DNA from: Pisolithus tinctorius
Taxonomy: Eukaryota; Basidiomycota; Agaricomycetes; Boletales; Pisolithaceae
Direction of reading: 5' to 3'
Assembly: GCA_024663395.1 (NCBI GenBank)
Contig: JANFAH010000030.1
Span: forward strand, 742,554-806,553
DNA length: 64,000 nucleotides
Below, one piece after another: positions 22,618-35,106 of the stretch (positions are counted from its first letter, which is position 1; every line of letters begins with the position of its first letter). Below the pieces are notes generated by a model. The model worked only from the letters and a program-made list of their open reading frames with translations, did no database searches and was not told the DNA's origin. A program made the position numbers and the translations under genes.

Positions 22618-23757
22618 TTACGTTGTTAGCACAGGGGTGAGGACACGAGTTCCTCCACCGCCAGCCTGATGGAGCCTCTCCATTCCCTTCGTCAATGCAC
22701 TGATGAAAACCTCCATTGGCACTTCATCAATCAGATCGGCTCCCACCACTAATGATCTCAGTACCTCCAAGGCCTCCTCCAACTCTGTCAATCCCAACAA
22801 GGTATTGGAAACATACCGGGTAGCAAGAGTACGGTAGTGTGTAACCTCCTGGAGTGACCTAAGCTGAGAATCCAACGTTGCCATTCGCTGTCAGTTTAGC
22901 CCCAGGAACGTGAGGAGTTCAGCAAGGACTTCAGACCGCTCTGCTATCAAAATGCTGTTCTCCGTTGCTACCAGGTCGTGGACAGCATCAAGGTGGGCTT
23001 CAATGCCATTTAGAGAGCCTTGGACCTGGATGACTTGACGTATCAGGGCCGATAATCCAAGCTGGAACTGAAATAACATCTGCTGAAATGCCTGGGAAAT
23101 GCGAACATCTGACGCAGAGCATTCATTTGAATGGAGAGAATTGCCAATCACGTAGCAATACGCAGAAAGTGTTGAAATGGGTGAAATGCGATGATGAAGG
23201 AGATCCAGCAGGTTTTCATTAACTGACAGCACGCTGTTTAGAAAGAATCAGAAATTGCTCATATGCTAATCTGCTTTCACCCACACGTCCACAGTTCCCC
23301 AAACTTGAGCGAAAAGCTTCTGGAGACCCCGTACGACTTCTTTTGTTTCAACAGCGACAGCAGTCAACTCTCTCGCCAGTACAGCACGAGAACTCAAGGA
23401 GCTGCTCTTCACCAGAATAACGAGGTCGCCAATAGATAGGTGAGCTTCAGTCAGACTTTGGACGATGGGCATGACCTCATTTGTGCTTGAAAGGAGATCT
23501 TCAAGACTGCCAAATTCTGTCTGGATCGCCGCGACGTAGCGAGTGGCATCTGGAGCATGCACAAAGGACGCCACAGCTCTGCAAACACCAGTTTCATAAA
23601 ACCATCCGACGCTGCATACCCCGCGAATGCTGTAGAATGTAAGCCTCTGCACCTGGGTGATGATGGGCCAAAAGAGGTAACCAGCGAGGAGGAGGTATTT
23701 GATCGGGATCATAGGGAAGAATAAAACGAGAACAGGAAAGTAGTGTTGCAGATTCAT
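22618..23757 (-). pseudogene. Predicted membrane/helical protein, one in-frame stop
   Basis: Exon 1 is 23757-23285 (GTGGGT donor). Exon 2 is 23233-22618. The joined frame is 363 codons. The N-terminus is hydrophobic (YFPVLVLFFPMIPIKYLLLA then FWPIITQVQ), fitting one or two membrane helices. It is followed by a TRYVAAIQTEFGSLEDLL segment and long amphipathic helices (about residues 90-360), probably coiled coil. I recall similar Agaricomycete proteins of unknown function. A TGA at 22893-22891 interrupts an otherwise continuous frame after FLGLN and is followed by QRMATLDSQL. A CGA codon at that place would restore nothing but the reading frame, so one C-to-T change explains the break. Confidence 0.6.
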
Positions 23758-25379
23758 GCTAGAAAGGATAGTTGCGAAGAGGCACAATGAGAATTGAGAG
23801 AGCTGTTACACGACGAAGTGGAGAGAAGCCGAAAGCGGGTGAATTGAAGAAAGTAGGAGAGAGACACCATTGCGCAAGCACAAAGGGGTGGCGAGGTTGA
23901 GACCACGTGACTTTAACTAGAGCAATGAATATTACATCCGATGAAATCTTCAAGTCCGAAACCTCGTAGCTCATAGACCTTGTATGCACGTCAGCATGAT
24001 CAGAGTGTATGACCAAGGTCTACGTTCTCGTCATTCATAAGCAGTGTGCGGTGTGAGTGAACAGTTCCGTCACTCACCAACAGAAATCCTCACAAGATAC
24101 CGCCCATGGGATCTGAGAACATGCTGAGAATATGCACCGAAAATAAAAAAAAGTGCATATCCCACCCGCCGCAATATCTGAGATCCACGCCTTTCCCCCC
24201 ATTTACATTAGTACCGAGGGGTCCTGATACACGGGGCTACGAGTATGCACTCATGACAAAGTAATCCAACCTACTCCAAATTGCTTGCTGAGTTTACATC
24301 AAATCTCATGTTTCTTGACGGCTCTCTGGCCCACAATTCACAATATACCCTGAACGACACACGGTCATGGTCACTAAAGTTTTACGGGTCTGGAAGAAGC
24401 GGAAAAGATCCCCACAGATAGGTCCCCGAGACCTATGGGCAGGGGTCACGGTGGGGACACCGAGGAGTGAGTGGTGCGGGCGTTAGGTGTGAAGGGAGGG
24501 TAACTCGGGTGTATCGAGAGGGATGGTATACGTTGAGGTTGAAGGTGAACAGACCTTGAGGAGGATGGATAGTGATGCACATGTAGTGTCAGGTCAGATT
24601 GGGCTGTAGGGTAAGAGGCGCCTGAACACACCAAATGCATGGAATGGCTCAGTGGCTGCCTTGAGTCGTCTTGTTACGCCTTGGGCCGCTCAGAATTGTC
24701 CTTGAGGTATGCCACTGTGCCAGACATGGAAGGTGTGCTACGGAGTGAGCCGGAGAGACTATGAGACCAGAATGGTCGAAACGAGTCGGCATCTGCACTA
24801 CATGCATAATATCGCTGTGCAGGGCATTCGAATGGTCTTGGCGCACACAGAACGGCTTGGGGTAGTTGTGGGAAGATGCTGGAGGCAGGGGGGTGCACTA
24901 TGGAAGGATGGTGATCGATGAAGCGCAAATGAGAGGCCACGTGCACCGCATTTGACTGCATGCACGATATTGTTGTGCGAGCACCTTGGGTTTTTGCAAA
25001 TCTTGCATTTATGGATGGTTGGATATGTATGAATGAATGTACCCACGAGTGATTGACGACAATGGGTTTTGTCGGGCTGCAGGGTAAAGGGTTCTGAGGA
25101 ACGAGGTATGAGAGTGGGATAGGAAGAAACGGGCGAAATGTATGGGTTCTCGGCGAGTGCACCAGTACTGTGATAGGATCCAGGCGAGGGCCAGTGTATC
25201 AAGTATGTAATTTTGTACCTCAAATACTGCACATTGCGGCCGCAGACAATCAAGCACTCGCACATATTCTGAGGAGGACAGTTGTAAGATATGAGAGTGA
25301 TATAACAACCTTCTGAGTTCTGAATAAAACAATTACTACTGGCTATGAACCGAAACTCTTGCCATCGGTAGTAGGCAAA
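23758..25379. other. Intergenic region without recognised gene
   Basis: Frames at 24674-25162 and 24798-25265 (minus) overlap in different phases, are His/Ser/Pro-rich and look non-coding. The run taaaaaaaag-type A-tract near 24145 and the G-rich stretch 24430-24560 are the only compositional features. Confidence 0.35.
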
Positions 25380-27230
25380 CTACTGATAGTTGGTGGCCCC
25401 CAACCAATCATTGGTTATAGGCATATCGACAGGCGGTAATTCGAGGAAGGCGTGAGCCGCCGATCTCAAAGAGCCAAGAACTGACAAGGCCACAGTGCGC
25501 ATGTGACTTCCTACGATCGCTACGAGTCGCTCAACCTCAAGGAACAACCAACGATTACAGGACTGCAGAAGAGCTGCCATCCTGTACACCTAATAAGACA
25601 AAAATTAGTATGCAGAGCCATAGAGCCAGTTGAATATCTTATACAAAAGTGCAGAGGGACAAATGAATCCACTCCCATGGAACCTTCAACCACACGAATT
25701 CTAGCAGAGCTATGGTTACAACAACACAGATGGTTGCAAAGGCCATAGTTAAGCCTATCCGTCCATAGTCACTCCAGTCCATTGAAAATTGTATCACCTC
25801 GGAGTGGAATGAGATGGTTATGCACCGCTAAACCAAGTAAAGCTTACCATGAGGCGGTTGTAAAGTGCATCTACCTGGTCCGACAAAGGCTCTAAGCATG
25901 GATCACAGGGTCAGATCTCGGCCAAAAAATGCATGGAAGATACACACCAACTTGTGCTTTCCATATTTTGATGTATGTCTCTTCCCCTTTCAGGGCAGAT
26001 CCAACCGCAATGAAGCTCCACAGGCCTTGCTGACGAGTCTTACCTAGTTATCAATATGATGCACAGCAATGAAGAGTACGCTTACTCACCGCAACTGCCT
26101 GGATTACATCGCCTAGACAAACAGTGCTGGGGACTGCAAATGTTGTAAACTTGAACACTTACTGCTGTGCAGAAGTACTTGGTACAAGTCATTGGAAGGC
26201 ATGTTGAAAATAGAGATACTGCCTGTGTTAGTACCTGAGACAATTGCCCGTCCTCCATGCAGGAATGAAACAGAAAGTGGGTGTCGCTCACCAACATCGG
26301 CGTCCACAGACCATCTTCGGATGGCCTTTGTACCACCTAGCTTGTAAAGGAATAGCCCATCTTGCAGCGTGTTAACCACCAAGGCATTAAGCTTGCTGCA
26401 TATCGAAGAACTTCCACTGTTGGGGCAGTTGCGTCAGTCAACTAACATGTGAGTTCTGGAGACATACATTTGAGGGACATTGGGTGGTTTGACATGCCAT
26501 ACTGCTGACCTTGTTGCGAGGTCCCAACCCCTATAAGTAGTGTTAGCATCGCCACCGAAGGTGTGCCACAAGCTTACACGATGCCATGATTGAGATAGGA
26601 AGCGATAAGGACCTTCCCATTCTTGATAAAGTGGATGGAACGAGGTCAAATGCGGCGGCAGTCATCGTCATCTGTATCGACAATGACTTTTGGAGGGGGT
26701 GGAAGTCTGGTTGCCGTGGTATGATCCTCTGGAGATTGTATGTCAGCCAAAATACTACTGTACACCAATGAGATCTCATGGTTGGAGTCGTCCTGGCATA
26801 TGCGGACCTGCTGCCCAACACCTATCGCCAGGAGCTTAGCCTGTGGTTCAATATCGATGCAGGAGATGGAAGCAGTGACACCAAGTCGGATGTGCCTTCC
26901 TTGATATCCAACCTAAGGTTTCCCCGGTTACATGCCAGCGATAGACATTATGAAGGCTCTCACAGGTGTAAAATGGGACATAGATAACACAGTACTGTCT
27001 TTGCACCCGCACATCAACGTATGTTGTCGTACAGGATGCCAAAGAAGTGCATTGACCGCGCTCTCAAAGACAACCCGAAACAAAAATGAGCCGCAAGAAG
27101 TCTTCCATATGCAAACGGAACAATCAGATGAAGCAGAAGCGAGGTACTTCCCACAAGGCGAAAAGGAAAGCGAGTTCACAGAGTCGGAATGCTCGCCCCG
27201 AAGAACTTTGTGCTCGATATATGGGTGCAT
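25380..27230 (-). pseudogene. WD40-repeat protein with C-terminal hydrophobic segment, stop-containing
   Basis: Start chosen at the ATG at 27230, just before VLRGEHSDSVNSLSFSPCGK, a first WD repeat (CGKYLASASSDCSVCIWK). Exons follow with VRICQDDSNHEISLVYSS (about 26820-26740), IHFIKNGKVLIASYLNHG (about 26630), GWDLATRSAVWHVKPPNVPQ (about 26520), then RRWSVDADVGERHPLSVSFL and GRAIVSGTNTGSISIFN (26382-26170). A late exon near 25750-25610 has TVVVTIALLEF-like hydrophobic residues, suggesting a membrane anchor. WD40 propellers are protein-interaction platforms; the substrate is unknown. Defects: TGA at 26648-26646 between DDDDCRRI and PRSIHF, and TAA near 25642 before DIQLALWL. Splice sites elsewhere look sound. 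Confidence 0.65.
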
Positions 27231-28666
27231 GGTAGTGAGTGGGAGATCACAGAACGGCGTGTGGCCCAAAGGCCCTGAACTAAATAAAATGACCTTCCCC
27301 TTTGTTCTTCTTTGTTAACTGCTTTCAGCAAGCAAATAACTGCGGCCAGTCCAAAGCTATGCGAATGTCGATGGAGTGACCGCTTTGTACAACCCAGACG
27401 GAATGGCACACGATCATGTCATTTCGATAGTAATACCATAGCTTCCAGCGCTGATCAAATTTAAAACCAACCAAGGAAAGATAATTAAACGATTCGCTGA
27501 AGAAATCAGAGACACCATCAATAAGGGTCTTCGAACATGCAAAAAACGAGTGTAGAATTCACGAGGAATGTGGGGAATCCACAGGTATCAGTTAACCAGG
27601 TCACGTAACAGCACAGCGGCTGTTGTGTGCGAGTTTTGGCCCTTCCCTATGGGTCCCCCTGCACCGTTCTCCCCCTCATACATTCTAATCATTCGATCCA
27701 GTTTGGCCGGTTAGGTTCGACTGACAGACACATCATGCTTTTATGAGGGGTCGGATGGGATGGGATGGGATGGGATCAACTAACTACGGTACCAGTCAAT
27801 CCAAAGTTACGCTTTGGCCTAGCAGCTCATCAGTAATTGTCTTGATTATCCAGAAGGGACGTCACCACACAGATGGAACCGAGGCTCTTGTCCGTCTACA
27901 TGCTTGACCTCGAAGAATCGTTGCGTCTTTGAGTTTGAGAGGCATGGTAGGTATCAACAGGAACTTGAAGTCGACGCACAGACCCTGCGTAGGGAGATTG
28001 AACCCAGGATACCTGTGAACTTGCTTGGGCCGATGGTGGCGACCTTGTCTTTGTAGTAGAACTTCTTTGAGAATGAATTCAAGCGCTTGCATGCGGATGT
28101 GGGTGAGCGGTTCCCTACGTGGTGTAGGTAAATTTCCCAGAAGGCATGGTGATGTCGGCGTCTGTGATGTTGCACAAGTAGACGTGCCCAAGGAGCAGAC
28201 CAAAGGACAAGATTTCCAGGCTCTCGAGGGTAAAGTCAACTCAACTTATGGATCGACGTACTCTGTCCTGCAAAGCATGTCAGCACCACCCTAAATTGAT
28301 GCGAATGTACGTGACGCATGTGTATATTGAGTAGTAAAGGTCGGGTCGTGTGCAAGGAGCTTCAATTCAACGAGGTGTGCTCGAGTCAACCAGAAAAAAA
28401 AGAACGAAACATGATGAGCGAAAGCACCTGACAGGGTGGTCGACGGTGTCTGTGTCAATCCCCAATGTGATGAACGCACAATCCAAGGCACATTCCTGTT
28501 CACGTTAAGCATACCAGTACACACAGACCACGAAAACCCCCCTGTTAGGACCTAAACCACGCAGACAGAGAATGACAAACCACTGCATCGAAGTTGAGGA
28601 GTACATCACCCTCCCATGGCGTACGCACTTCTCCTTTGGCTCCATTGTCTGCATCAATACCGTCTC
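27231..28666. other. Intergenic; short GGGAT minisatellite at ~27753-27776
   Basis: Five tandem GGATG units sit at about 27753-27776. A minus-strand frame (28239-27862) and a shadow on the other strand have no recognised domain. Nothing else is supported. Confidence 0.35.
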
Positions 28667-28667
28667 C
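28662..28667 (+). repeat. Candidate 6-bp target duplication GTCTCC (left)
   Basis: GTCTCC at 28662-28667 recurs at 31198-31203, immediately outside the inverted ends of the 2.5-kb element. Confidence 0.45.
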
Positions 28668-28878
28668 TATGGAAAGCCGGACAATCGCGCTCCCGAATGG
28701 GCAAGTTCCCCTGGCGGAATGCCGAAGTGCATCAAGAATTTCGGACAGCAGTACTTAAAACGGAAGGGGGACACCAGACACTGCATGAATGCAGAAGTTC
28801 GTCATGCAAGAAGTCGGTAGTGCAGAAGTTCGTCATGCGGTAAGTTAGTAGTTTTGTAGTTTTGTAGTACACAAGTTT
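28667..28878 (+). repeat. Left terminal inverted repeat
   Basis: Begins ctatggaaagccggacaatc and includes gcagaagttcgtcatgc twice, then the gtagtttt tract. A plus-strand frame (28572-28820) with YGKPDNRAPEW and GMPKCIKNFGQQYLKRKG runs through it and is matched in the right repeat. Confidence 0.8.
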
Positions 28879-30104
28879 ATTGTGCTGCAAGTCTGGAGTC
28901 CACCATCCAGTAGGACTAATGCATGGAAGCGTGAAAGTCTGTCGTGCCATAGTTCAGAGGCCTCTCGCAAAAAATGCATGTCCATGCTACGCTGATAGAA
29001 AAGGGAAATGGGGAGAGCGAGTGTGTGCTAGTGTTGGCACTTTAACCAGGTTGCAAGGGAGAGGGGTGTATCTACGAGCGACTAAGGGGGATGGGTGAAA
29101 ACCCAAAGGGTTTTCCGGCCCAGAGGAGGCACTGAATCTAAAGGAAATGAGTAAGCTGTGAGGGTGGGATGGGTACTGAACAGGTCTACTCTTCGCTCAG
29201 AGACTGATGTCAGCGCTCTGCCTGCAGGCAATATCGAATGATCCACTTGCTAGACCTGAGAGAGGGAGTGGTGGGCAGGTGCAAAAGCCCACTCCGCTTA
29301 CTCGGACATGGCCTACATTCTATGTCATGCTTCGTGACTCAGCTTACATAGAATACTATTTCTACTCAACAAACCCTGTCTTTGCGTATCGCTGCTGTCT
29401 GAGTTAAGTGAGAAAAGGGGTGCTAGTAGCGGTATGTAGCGATTAAGCAGGAGTGGGCGAAGGCGCACAGTGCCTTCCGGCCGTGATGAGGTGGTGATCT
29501 ACGAGACGAGCGTTAGCTGCGGGGGCGGGTGGGCCGCCTTGCGACGATTAGTGTCTGTCTCTGTGGACCACTGTCCTAGCACGGCAGCGTGGCGAGTCGA
29601 GCGAGGCTAAATTCTGAAGGGTCGCATGAACCTACAGAATTCAGTGGAGTGGTGGGTGGGTGAAAACTGAACGATTAGAGGCCCACGCTGTGGGCTGGAC
29701 TCTGACGACGATGGAGGAAGAAAGAGCGAGGGGATGCGGCTACACAGCCACTCGTGCAAAGACAATATTCTATTACTAGTCGTGCCTTCTACGTACTAGA
29801 ATTCCTATGTCTCTGCATGCCAATAACATTTGGCTTTGGTCGTGAAAATGTTTCAGATAAGGTACTACTCCCAGGTGTGAGCATGTTTTTCCGATGTGCC
29901 CGCATTTTTTTCTTAGGTACCGTGGTCAACCCCGCTTTGCTGCGCTCGGCAGTTCTAGAGTTTTTCCGCACCTTGCACGAGGCACACCCTCAAGATTCTG
30001 GAGTTGTAGCTCACGCAGTCCTGCGCCTTTCCTATTGCTTTTCGGCTTGCTCGTTCCCCTTGCCGAGACCTCTCCGGGGAGGCCTCTTCTGTCTACTTCC
30101 ATGC

Positions 30105-30925
30105 AGCCGTTGTTGAGATATCACCGTTTTCGTGTTTGGAAGGCAGTAAGACAGTTTTGTGCATAGCTCAGGATCCAATGGTCCAATCGTGGTGGTTCCA
30201 TTTTCTCCGCGTTTATCTACGAGTACTCTACCACCTTCCTGGGGCTTGTGTTGGTCACCCTAGCCGTTGTCCTGAGGTTGTGACCTGCTTGTTTGCTTTC
30301 CCGGAGTTACCCCTATCGTCTTGGGCCGTATCTCGCTCGTTTCTCCGACGCATCTCTCGCCTTTTTTCAGGCTTGTACTACTCGATGAAGGCTCCCCGTC
30401 GATGCCTGGATCGTTCTGATTGGTGCAGTAGTTACAGAGATATTCGCATTTTGGTGGCAAGGCCCGCCCTTGAAGTCCTCTCGTCGTGCCTCATGCATCT
30501 CCGCATCGCTTCTCTCGCTCTTTGAGCCACAAATTCGCCTTACCGACTTATTTCCGGGGTGCCCTTGTTCATCCAATTCCGCGCACTCATTGCTGAGATA
30601 TTCCCATTTTTGTGTTTGAAAGGTTTTGAAGCGGTTTGGCGTATAACTCAGGATCGGGTGATCCAATTGGTGTGTTTCCTCTTTCTCCCTGATTTCCTGG
30701 GAGTCATCTGCCACATCCCAGAGTTTCATGTCGGTCGCCCCAGCCGTTGCCGTTCAAGGGTCTCCCCGCTCCCTCCTCCAGGATGTTATCTCACATGTCC
30801 CATGCGTTTTGCGGTCGTTCCTCTCACTTTCTTGGGATCATGCGCTACTCATTGAAGGCTTTCAGGTGGTGCATTATACATCGCACTGGCTGCCACCGTT
30901 GCAGAGATATGCCCCGTCTTCAGTG
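30105..30925 (+). repeat. Two-copy diverged internal repeat, ~480-bp period
   Basis: The segment from tgttgagatatcaccgtttt to atccaatggtccaat near 30112-30190 is matched by tgctgagatattcccatttt to gggtgatccaattgg near 30590-30680. Further short matches (cagagatat) lie near 30437 and 30904. Divergence is about 25%. No coding frame. Confidence 0.5.
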
Positions 30926-30978
30926 TACTACGAAACTACAAAACTACAAACTTACCACGTGACGGAGTTATGCACTAC

Positions 30979-31198
30979 AAACTTGTGTACTACAAAACTA
31001 CAAAACTACAAAACTACTAACTTACCGCGTGACGAACTTCTGCACTACCGACTTCTTGCATGACGAACTTCTGCATTCATGCAGTGTCTGGTGTCCCCCT
31101 TCCGTTTTAAGTACTGCCGTCCGAAATTCTTGATGCACTTCGGCATTCCGCTGGGGGAACTTGCCCGTTCGGGAGTGCGATTGTCCGGCTTTCCATAG
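30979..31198 (-). repeat. Right terminal inverted repeat
   Basis: Reverse complement of the left repeat with scattered transitions. Its minus-strand frame keeps YGKPDNRTPE and GMPKCIKNFGRQYLKRKG. Confidence 0.8.
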
Positions 31199-31802
31199 TC
31201 TCCGAATAACAGCAATGGCTGGTTGGTCTTGTGATCCTTGTACCGTGCCACGACACTGGCCCAGCAAAAACTCAGGGGACAAAATGGTTTTCAGACCTGG
31301 ACCAGGATGCGTCCAGGAATACAAATGTGGAATACAATGAGAGTAGGACACCACTAACTTGAAGTACAACGAACAAAAACAGAATCGCTGCAGAGCATGG
31401 TGGCCCCTTGCCCGTGTTCTTTGGCATTATAAATGTACAAGTACTATTACGGATCTGATATGAAGGTCGTGTAATACATACTACCTGCGGAGTTCATGGG
31501 CAGATGCCCTACTGCAAGACACCCCTGTCTGCCAGAATGCTGTGGAAACGCATCAGTAAGTTGGCCTAGTGCCTACAAGGCATGGCCTACCAGCGTTCCA
31601 CAAACTCGATCATAATCCCTGCGACTTCCATAAGGTCCTTGGTGCGACTCACTTGGAGTGGAGTGAATATTCTCTGAAATGGAATGCTGAGCAAGTTCAT
31701 TAACAAACGAAAGTAGAGGTGCACCGATTCTTTGTTCGAAATCGGCTCTCCAGCTGCCATTTTCAGTATGCTGCGGTTGCCCTGAATGAACACGGGAATT
31801 CC

Positions 31803-32255
31803 TCAAGTATAACAGGGGGGGTACTCACGTTCGCTGCTGTTCAATGTACACAGCGTCAGCCGTTTCCATGCAATCGCGAGCAAATGCGAGTATGATAGAG
31901 TAGTAGATATTGACCTGCAGGAATTGGTTTTCATGAAAAGTAGTGCAAACAAAGTACGGACCAGTGGAATACCATTGAGTACCGCTTGGTGCACAATGTC
32001 ATACATAGAGGCACCCCCACGCACGTCAAGATCAGCGGCAGGGAACGGTTCACCCGGCTGAGAACCAGTGGAGTTGCGAGGGCGGGTAGGGGTCCTCAAA
32101 GGGGTAGGTAGAGCCTCGAACATTTGGCGGGAACCACGAGATCGTAGATTGTATGGGGAATAGTGTCTGACGCCTTTACGAGACATGGAGCGCGTGATAG
32201 GGGACATTGTGCAAAGAATCTCGAGAGGGGATTCAAGCGTTGAAATGTTCTCCAT
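31803..32255 (-). CDS. Small hypothetical gene with YNLRSR N-terminus
   Basis: ATG at 32255. The frame begins basic and Ser/Arg-rich (MSPITRSMSRKG then YSPYNLRSRG), followed by a GASMYDIVHQAVLNGIPLV helix. A likely intron (about 31965-31912) joins to a frame beginning VNIYYSIILAFARDCMETAD. The same layout appears in the plus-strand gene at 35107-36181, so I infer two diverged members of one family of unknown function. Confidence 0.4.
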   Translation of the reverse strand: MENISTLESPLEILCTMSPITRSMSRKGVRHYSPYNLRSRGSRQMFEALPTPLRTPTRPRNSTGSQPGEPFPAADLDVRGGASMYDIVHQAVLNGIPLVRTLFALLFMKTNSCRSISTTLSYSHLLAIAWKRLTLCTLNSSEREYPPCYT

Positions 32256-33700
32256 GCAACGATCTCATTATATAGCCAGCGAACTGGTCTTCGATGCACA
32301 AAGGAATAGCGGTAGTGGCACTCTGTGTGCTTTTTCATTAGCAAAAGAATGAGTGGTGTTGCAAGCCATGAGGCCCTGCAGCAGCTATCAGCGGACGATC
32401 AGTAGCTATAAATCAACATCATCCACTCAATGAGTTACTTGATTGTCTTGCACGAGTACAGATACCTTTGTGAACATGGCTAAGGTACTGACTCTTTGTC
32501 CAGCTCTTACCATTGGTTTGGGCATCAGCTCAATGTCACAGTGGCATGTTGGAGGGCCCGTTCGAACTCCCGAGCAAGTGACCTCGCGGAGATAGCCGCT
32601 CGGCTTCATGAAGACCTTGAACTTGGATTGAAAGAGGACAGGAATGGTTATACTTCCTTGCATTGTGGTGACAAGCCCTTGCAGGGGGAGGGGTCCGAGC
32701 CTCCGGATAAGTAGTTGAAATAAGAATGAAAGATGACCGTCTGACACGTGGGTGTTAGCCTGCTCGCTTCGATTCGGAACACTATCCCGCACAACGCAGT
32801 CAGCAGTTTTGCAAAATCTACTACTTCCTAGCATTTTTTGGTTTTTCCCAATTACACACATATTCTGGCACTAGTAAACAACTCCTGAGACCTTGAACTT
32901 CGTGAATCTGCGGAGAAATGAGTGAGATCGTTGAAAACATGAATGTGCAGCAATTGCCTTTTTTGTTCAATCGTCAAAAAAGATTTTGTCGATGTCACAG
33001 GCCTTCAGGCAAATCGTCAAAAACTGACAAGCGTGGAACTTGTAGCGATTGCCTTTTTTGTTCAATCGTCAAAAGTGTCACATAAGATTTTTGTCGATGT
33101 CACAGGCCGATTGTGGGCTATCTAACCCTAACCTATGACGCTGCATCTGTAACATTAAACAAACAAAAATAAAACAGCTGATTGCACGACTTTTGCAGTA
33201 CTGCTCCTGCACAACTTTTTGTACTACCCCTGCATAATTTTTAACACAGTCACTTTGCACCACTTTGCACTAGCTAGGAGGGCAGATAAAATAGATAAAC
33301 GTAGGCAGGACGTGAACACAGTTCGTCGGCACCCTCCCCAGTCATCCCGCCCAATTCACAAGGCCGTGATGCCCCACAGGGCCCGCTCGAACGCTCGACC
33401 CCCTCCCCCGCCCTCCCACCTAGTGGCGGGATTGCTCCTTCGGGAAATTCCCACGGCATCGCCACCTGCAAATTCATGTGACCGCACTCTGCGCCACAAG
33501 TCATCACTGGCCTAGCGAATTTGGGCCCGTTTCTTGGCAAAATACCCATTATTACATGGGTTATGTACAGTAGCATCAAAACGAGTCCCGAGGAACGGGC
33601 GAAGTCGGTTTCGGTTTTTACCCCGCTATGCCCTCGTGATGAGTGTACCTACAACTCATTTGACAGTGTCGACAAGAAGGCTAACCTTTCTTGCAAGAGC
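32256..33700. other. No gene recognised; contains a duplicated ~60-bp segment
   Basis: Overlapping frames on both strands at 32427-32861 and 33219-33579 have no motif. The segment 32951-33003 is repeated at 33046-33108; both read gattgccttttttgttcaat, then cgtcaaaa, then tttgtcgatgtcacaggcc. Confidence 0.4.
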
Positions 33701-33702
33701 AC

Positions 33703-33894
33703 AATGAGGAAGAGTGCGACATCACGTATGTCAACGAGCAGAATCGTGCATTCAACAAGAAGGTTAGTACATTATCTTCCGTCTTTCTTTCGTGATGCAC
33801 TCTGATCCATTGCTCCACATTTCAGATTGCGGGATATTATGACAAATACACTGCAGAGATTTGAGCCAGTTCCGAGCGCGGAACTGCACTATAA
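33703..33894 (+). pseudogene. SYF2: SYF2 pre-mRNA splicing factor, 3'-end fragment, copy 1
   Basis: Two exons (33703-33762 and 33826-33894) are split by a 63-nt GT-AG intron. They encode the C-terminus typical of Syf2, a component of the NineTeen/Prp19-associated spliceosome: ITYVNEQNRAFNKK, then GYYDKYTAEI, stop, ASSERGTAL and the natural TAA end. The TGA at 33862-33864 sits where Syf2 proteins have Arg. Upstream Syf2 exons are absent, so it is a fragment. A matching inverted copy lies at 40429-40601. Confidence 0.75.
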
Positions 33895-33984
33895 CACCGT
33901 CGCATCGCTTCCTTGTACCTTCACAACCTTGGACTGTATGATTACTGCTGCTAATATAATTATCTACGAGTGTAATGGGCAACT

Positions 33985-34268
33985 AGCAGTGTAAACAACC
34001 GTCAATGCATCACTGATCATCCCTAATCCAAAGTTGCGCATACAATCAATCAAAATGCCTCGGGTATCCTTAGGATGTGCAGTGGCGATGTCATTGGCAG
34101 TGTTGATGTTGGCGGTGTGTAGGTCGGGCCAAAACATAGACGTTGCAGGAATAACACGCTGGGAAATGAAGCAAAACGCGAGGGTAGGAACTGCAGTGTA
34201 ACAATACGTACATGAGTCTGGTCGACAAACAAGTAACGGATGGGACGAGGAAGATCAGTGGAGAGCAT
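33985..34268 (-). CDS. Hypothetical gene fragment convergent with SYF2 copy 1
   Basis: Minus-strand exon ending RYLFVDQTH at about 34212 (GTACGT donor), then after a catttcccag acceptor a frame reading RVIPATSMFWPDLH and TRGILIDCMRNFGLGM to near 33985. It is coding-like but I do not recognise it. The stretch tgattgtatgcRcaactt of this gene also occurs beside SYF2 copy 2 (about 40401-40420), so the two genes were duplicated together. Confidence 0.45.
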
Positions 34269-35106
34269 TTAATCCATATCAGAATACCCTGTGCTCAAGG
34301 GAGAGTCGTGCCGAGTCAGCAGAGGGATAAATGGATAGGGGAAAATGCTGCTAATTAGTTGCCCGTACTCAAGAAGAGCCTGAGATCTTCAACGTCTCTC
34401 GGATATGAAACGCATGACCTGACCTGATATCAGAACAGGAACAGCTGGCCGCAATCCAAATCTGATTATATCTTTGTAGACACCAGGAACGTGTCATGAG
34501 CAACCAACCGGGAAGTGTGCGAAACACGGGCAGAGGGGCGAGAGAGGGAAACCAAAGACCGTTGGTGCAAAGGTTACAACAAGCCAAACATCGGGCAATG
34601 TGAGTCAGTGATGGAGGGTCGACTTAGGATTTCTGGACCCACTTTCTTTGACCAAAAAGCCCGCACTCTCACGGTAGTTGGTAAAGTTCCAAGCTTCTTC
34701 AATTAACGTTGGTGGGAGACGGTACATATACATTTGGTTATGAACAAGTTGAGTTGACGCAGTCATAGATCTGGATGTGCATGACTTCAACCCAAACTCC
34801 ATAAGATAGATGAAACGAAGATACAAACATTTACCTATCATGGGAGATAAGGAAATGTGTGAGCGGTAACCTAGCTATAAGAAACACACCGCCGCATTCA
34901 AGGATCGGAATAGATAGGAACCATAGATTTCAAGCGTTATGATGCTACACGTGTTACATAATCATGCGTAGGATCCAGACGTCCAGCTTTCTTTATTGCA
35001 TCTCTTTGTAGAGGACCACAAAGACTGTGCTTTGTCTCTCTTTGCCGAGTACTGTATAAATGCCATCATGCCTGCGAGGGGATGATGTCTGCATCCCTCA
35101 CCTACA
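34269..35106. other. Intergenic, nothing recognised
   Basis: Short frames only. No repeat or splice pattern stands out. Confidence 0.3.

Larger units (their letters stand above)
28667..31198. mobile_element. 2.5-kb element with ~215-bp terminal inverted repeats
   Basis: Terminal inverted repeats are 28667-28878 and 30979-31198, about 95% identical, with one extra gtagtttt unit on the right. Inner ends are rich in gtagttttgtagtacacaag, a self-similar tract. No transposase frame is found inside. The right inverted repeat continues the frame of an ORF outside it (31369 to 31022, minus), so ends may be better defined in other copies. Confidence 0.65.

Noticed and set aside
24446..25332. Minus-strand His/Ser/Pro-rich frames as genes
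   Set aside because: Mutually overlapping in different phases with no splice logic or homology.
29754..30855. Plus-strand frames inside the 2.5-kb element as genes
   Set aside because: They overlap in several phases, follow a diverged 480-bp repeat and contain no motif.
33122..33136. ctaaccctaacc, telomere-like
   Set aside because: Only two units, no array, and no other subtelomeric feature.
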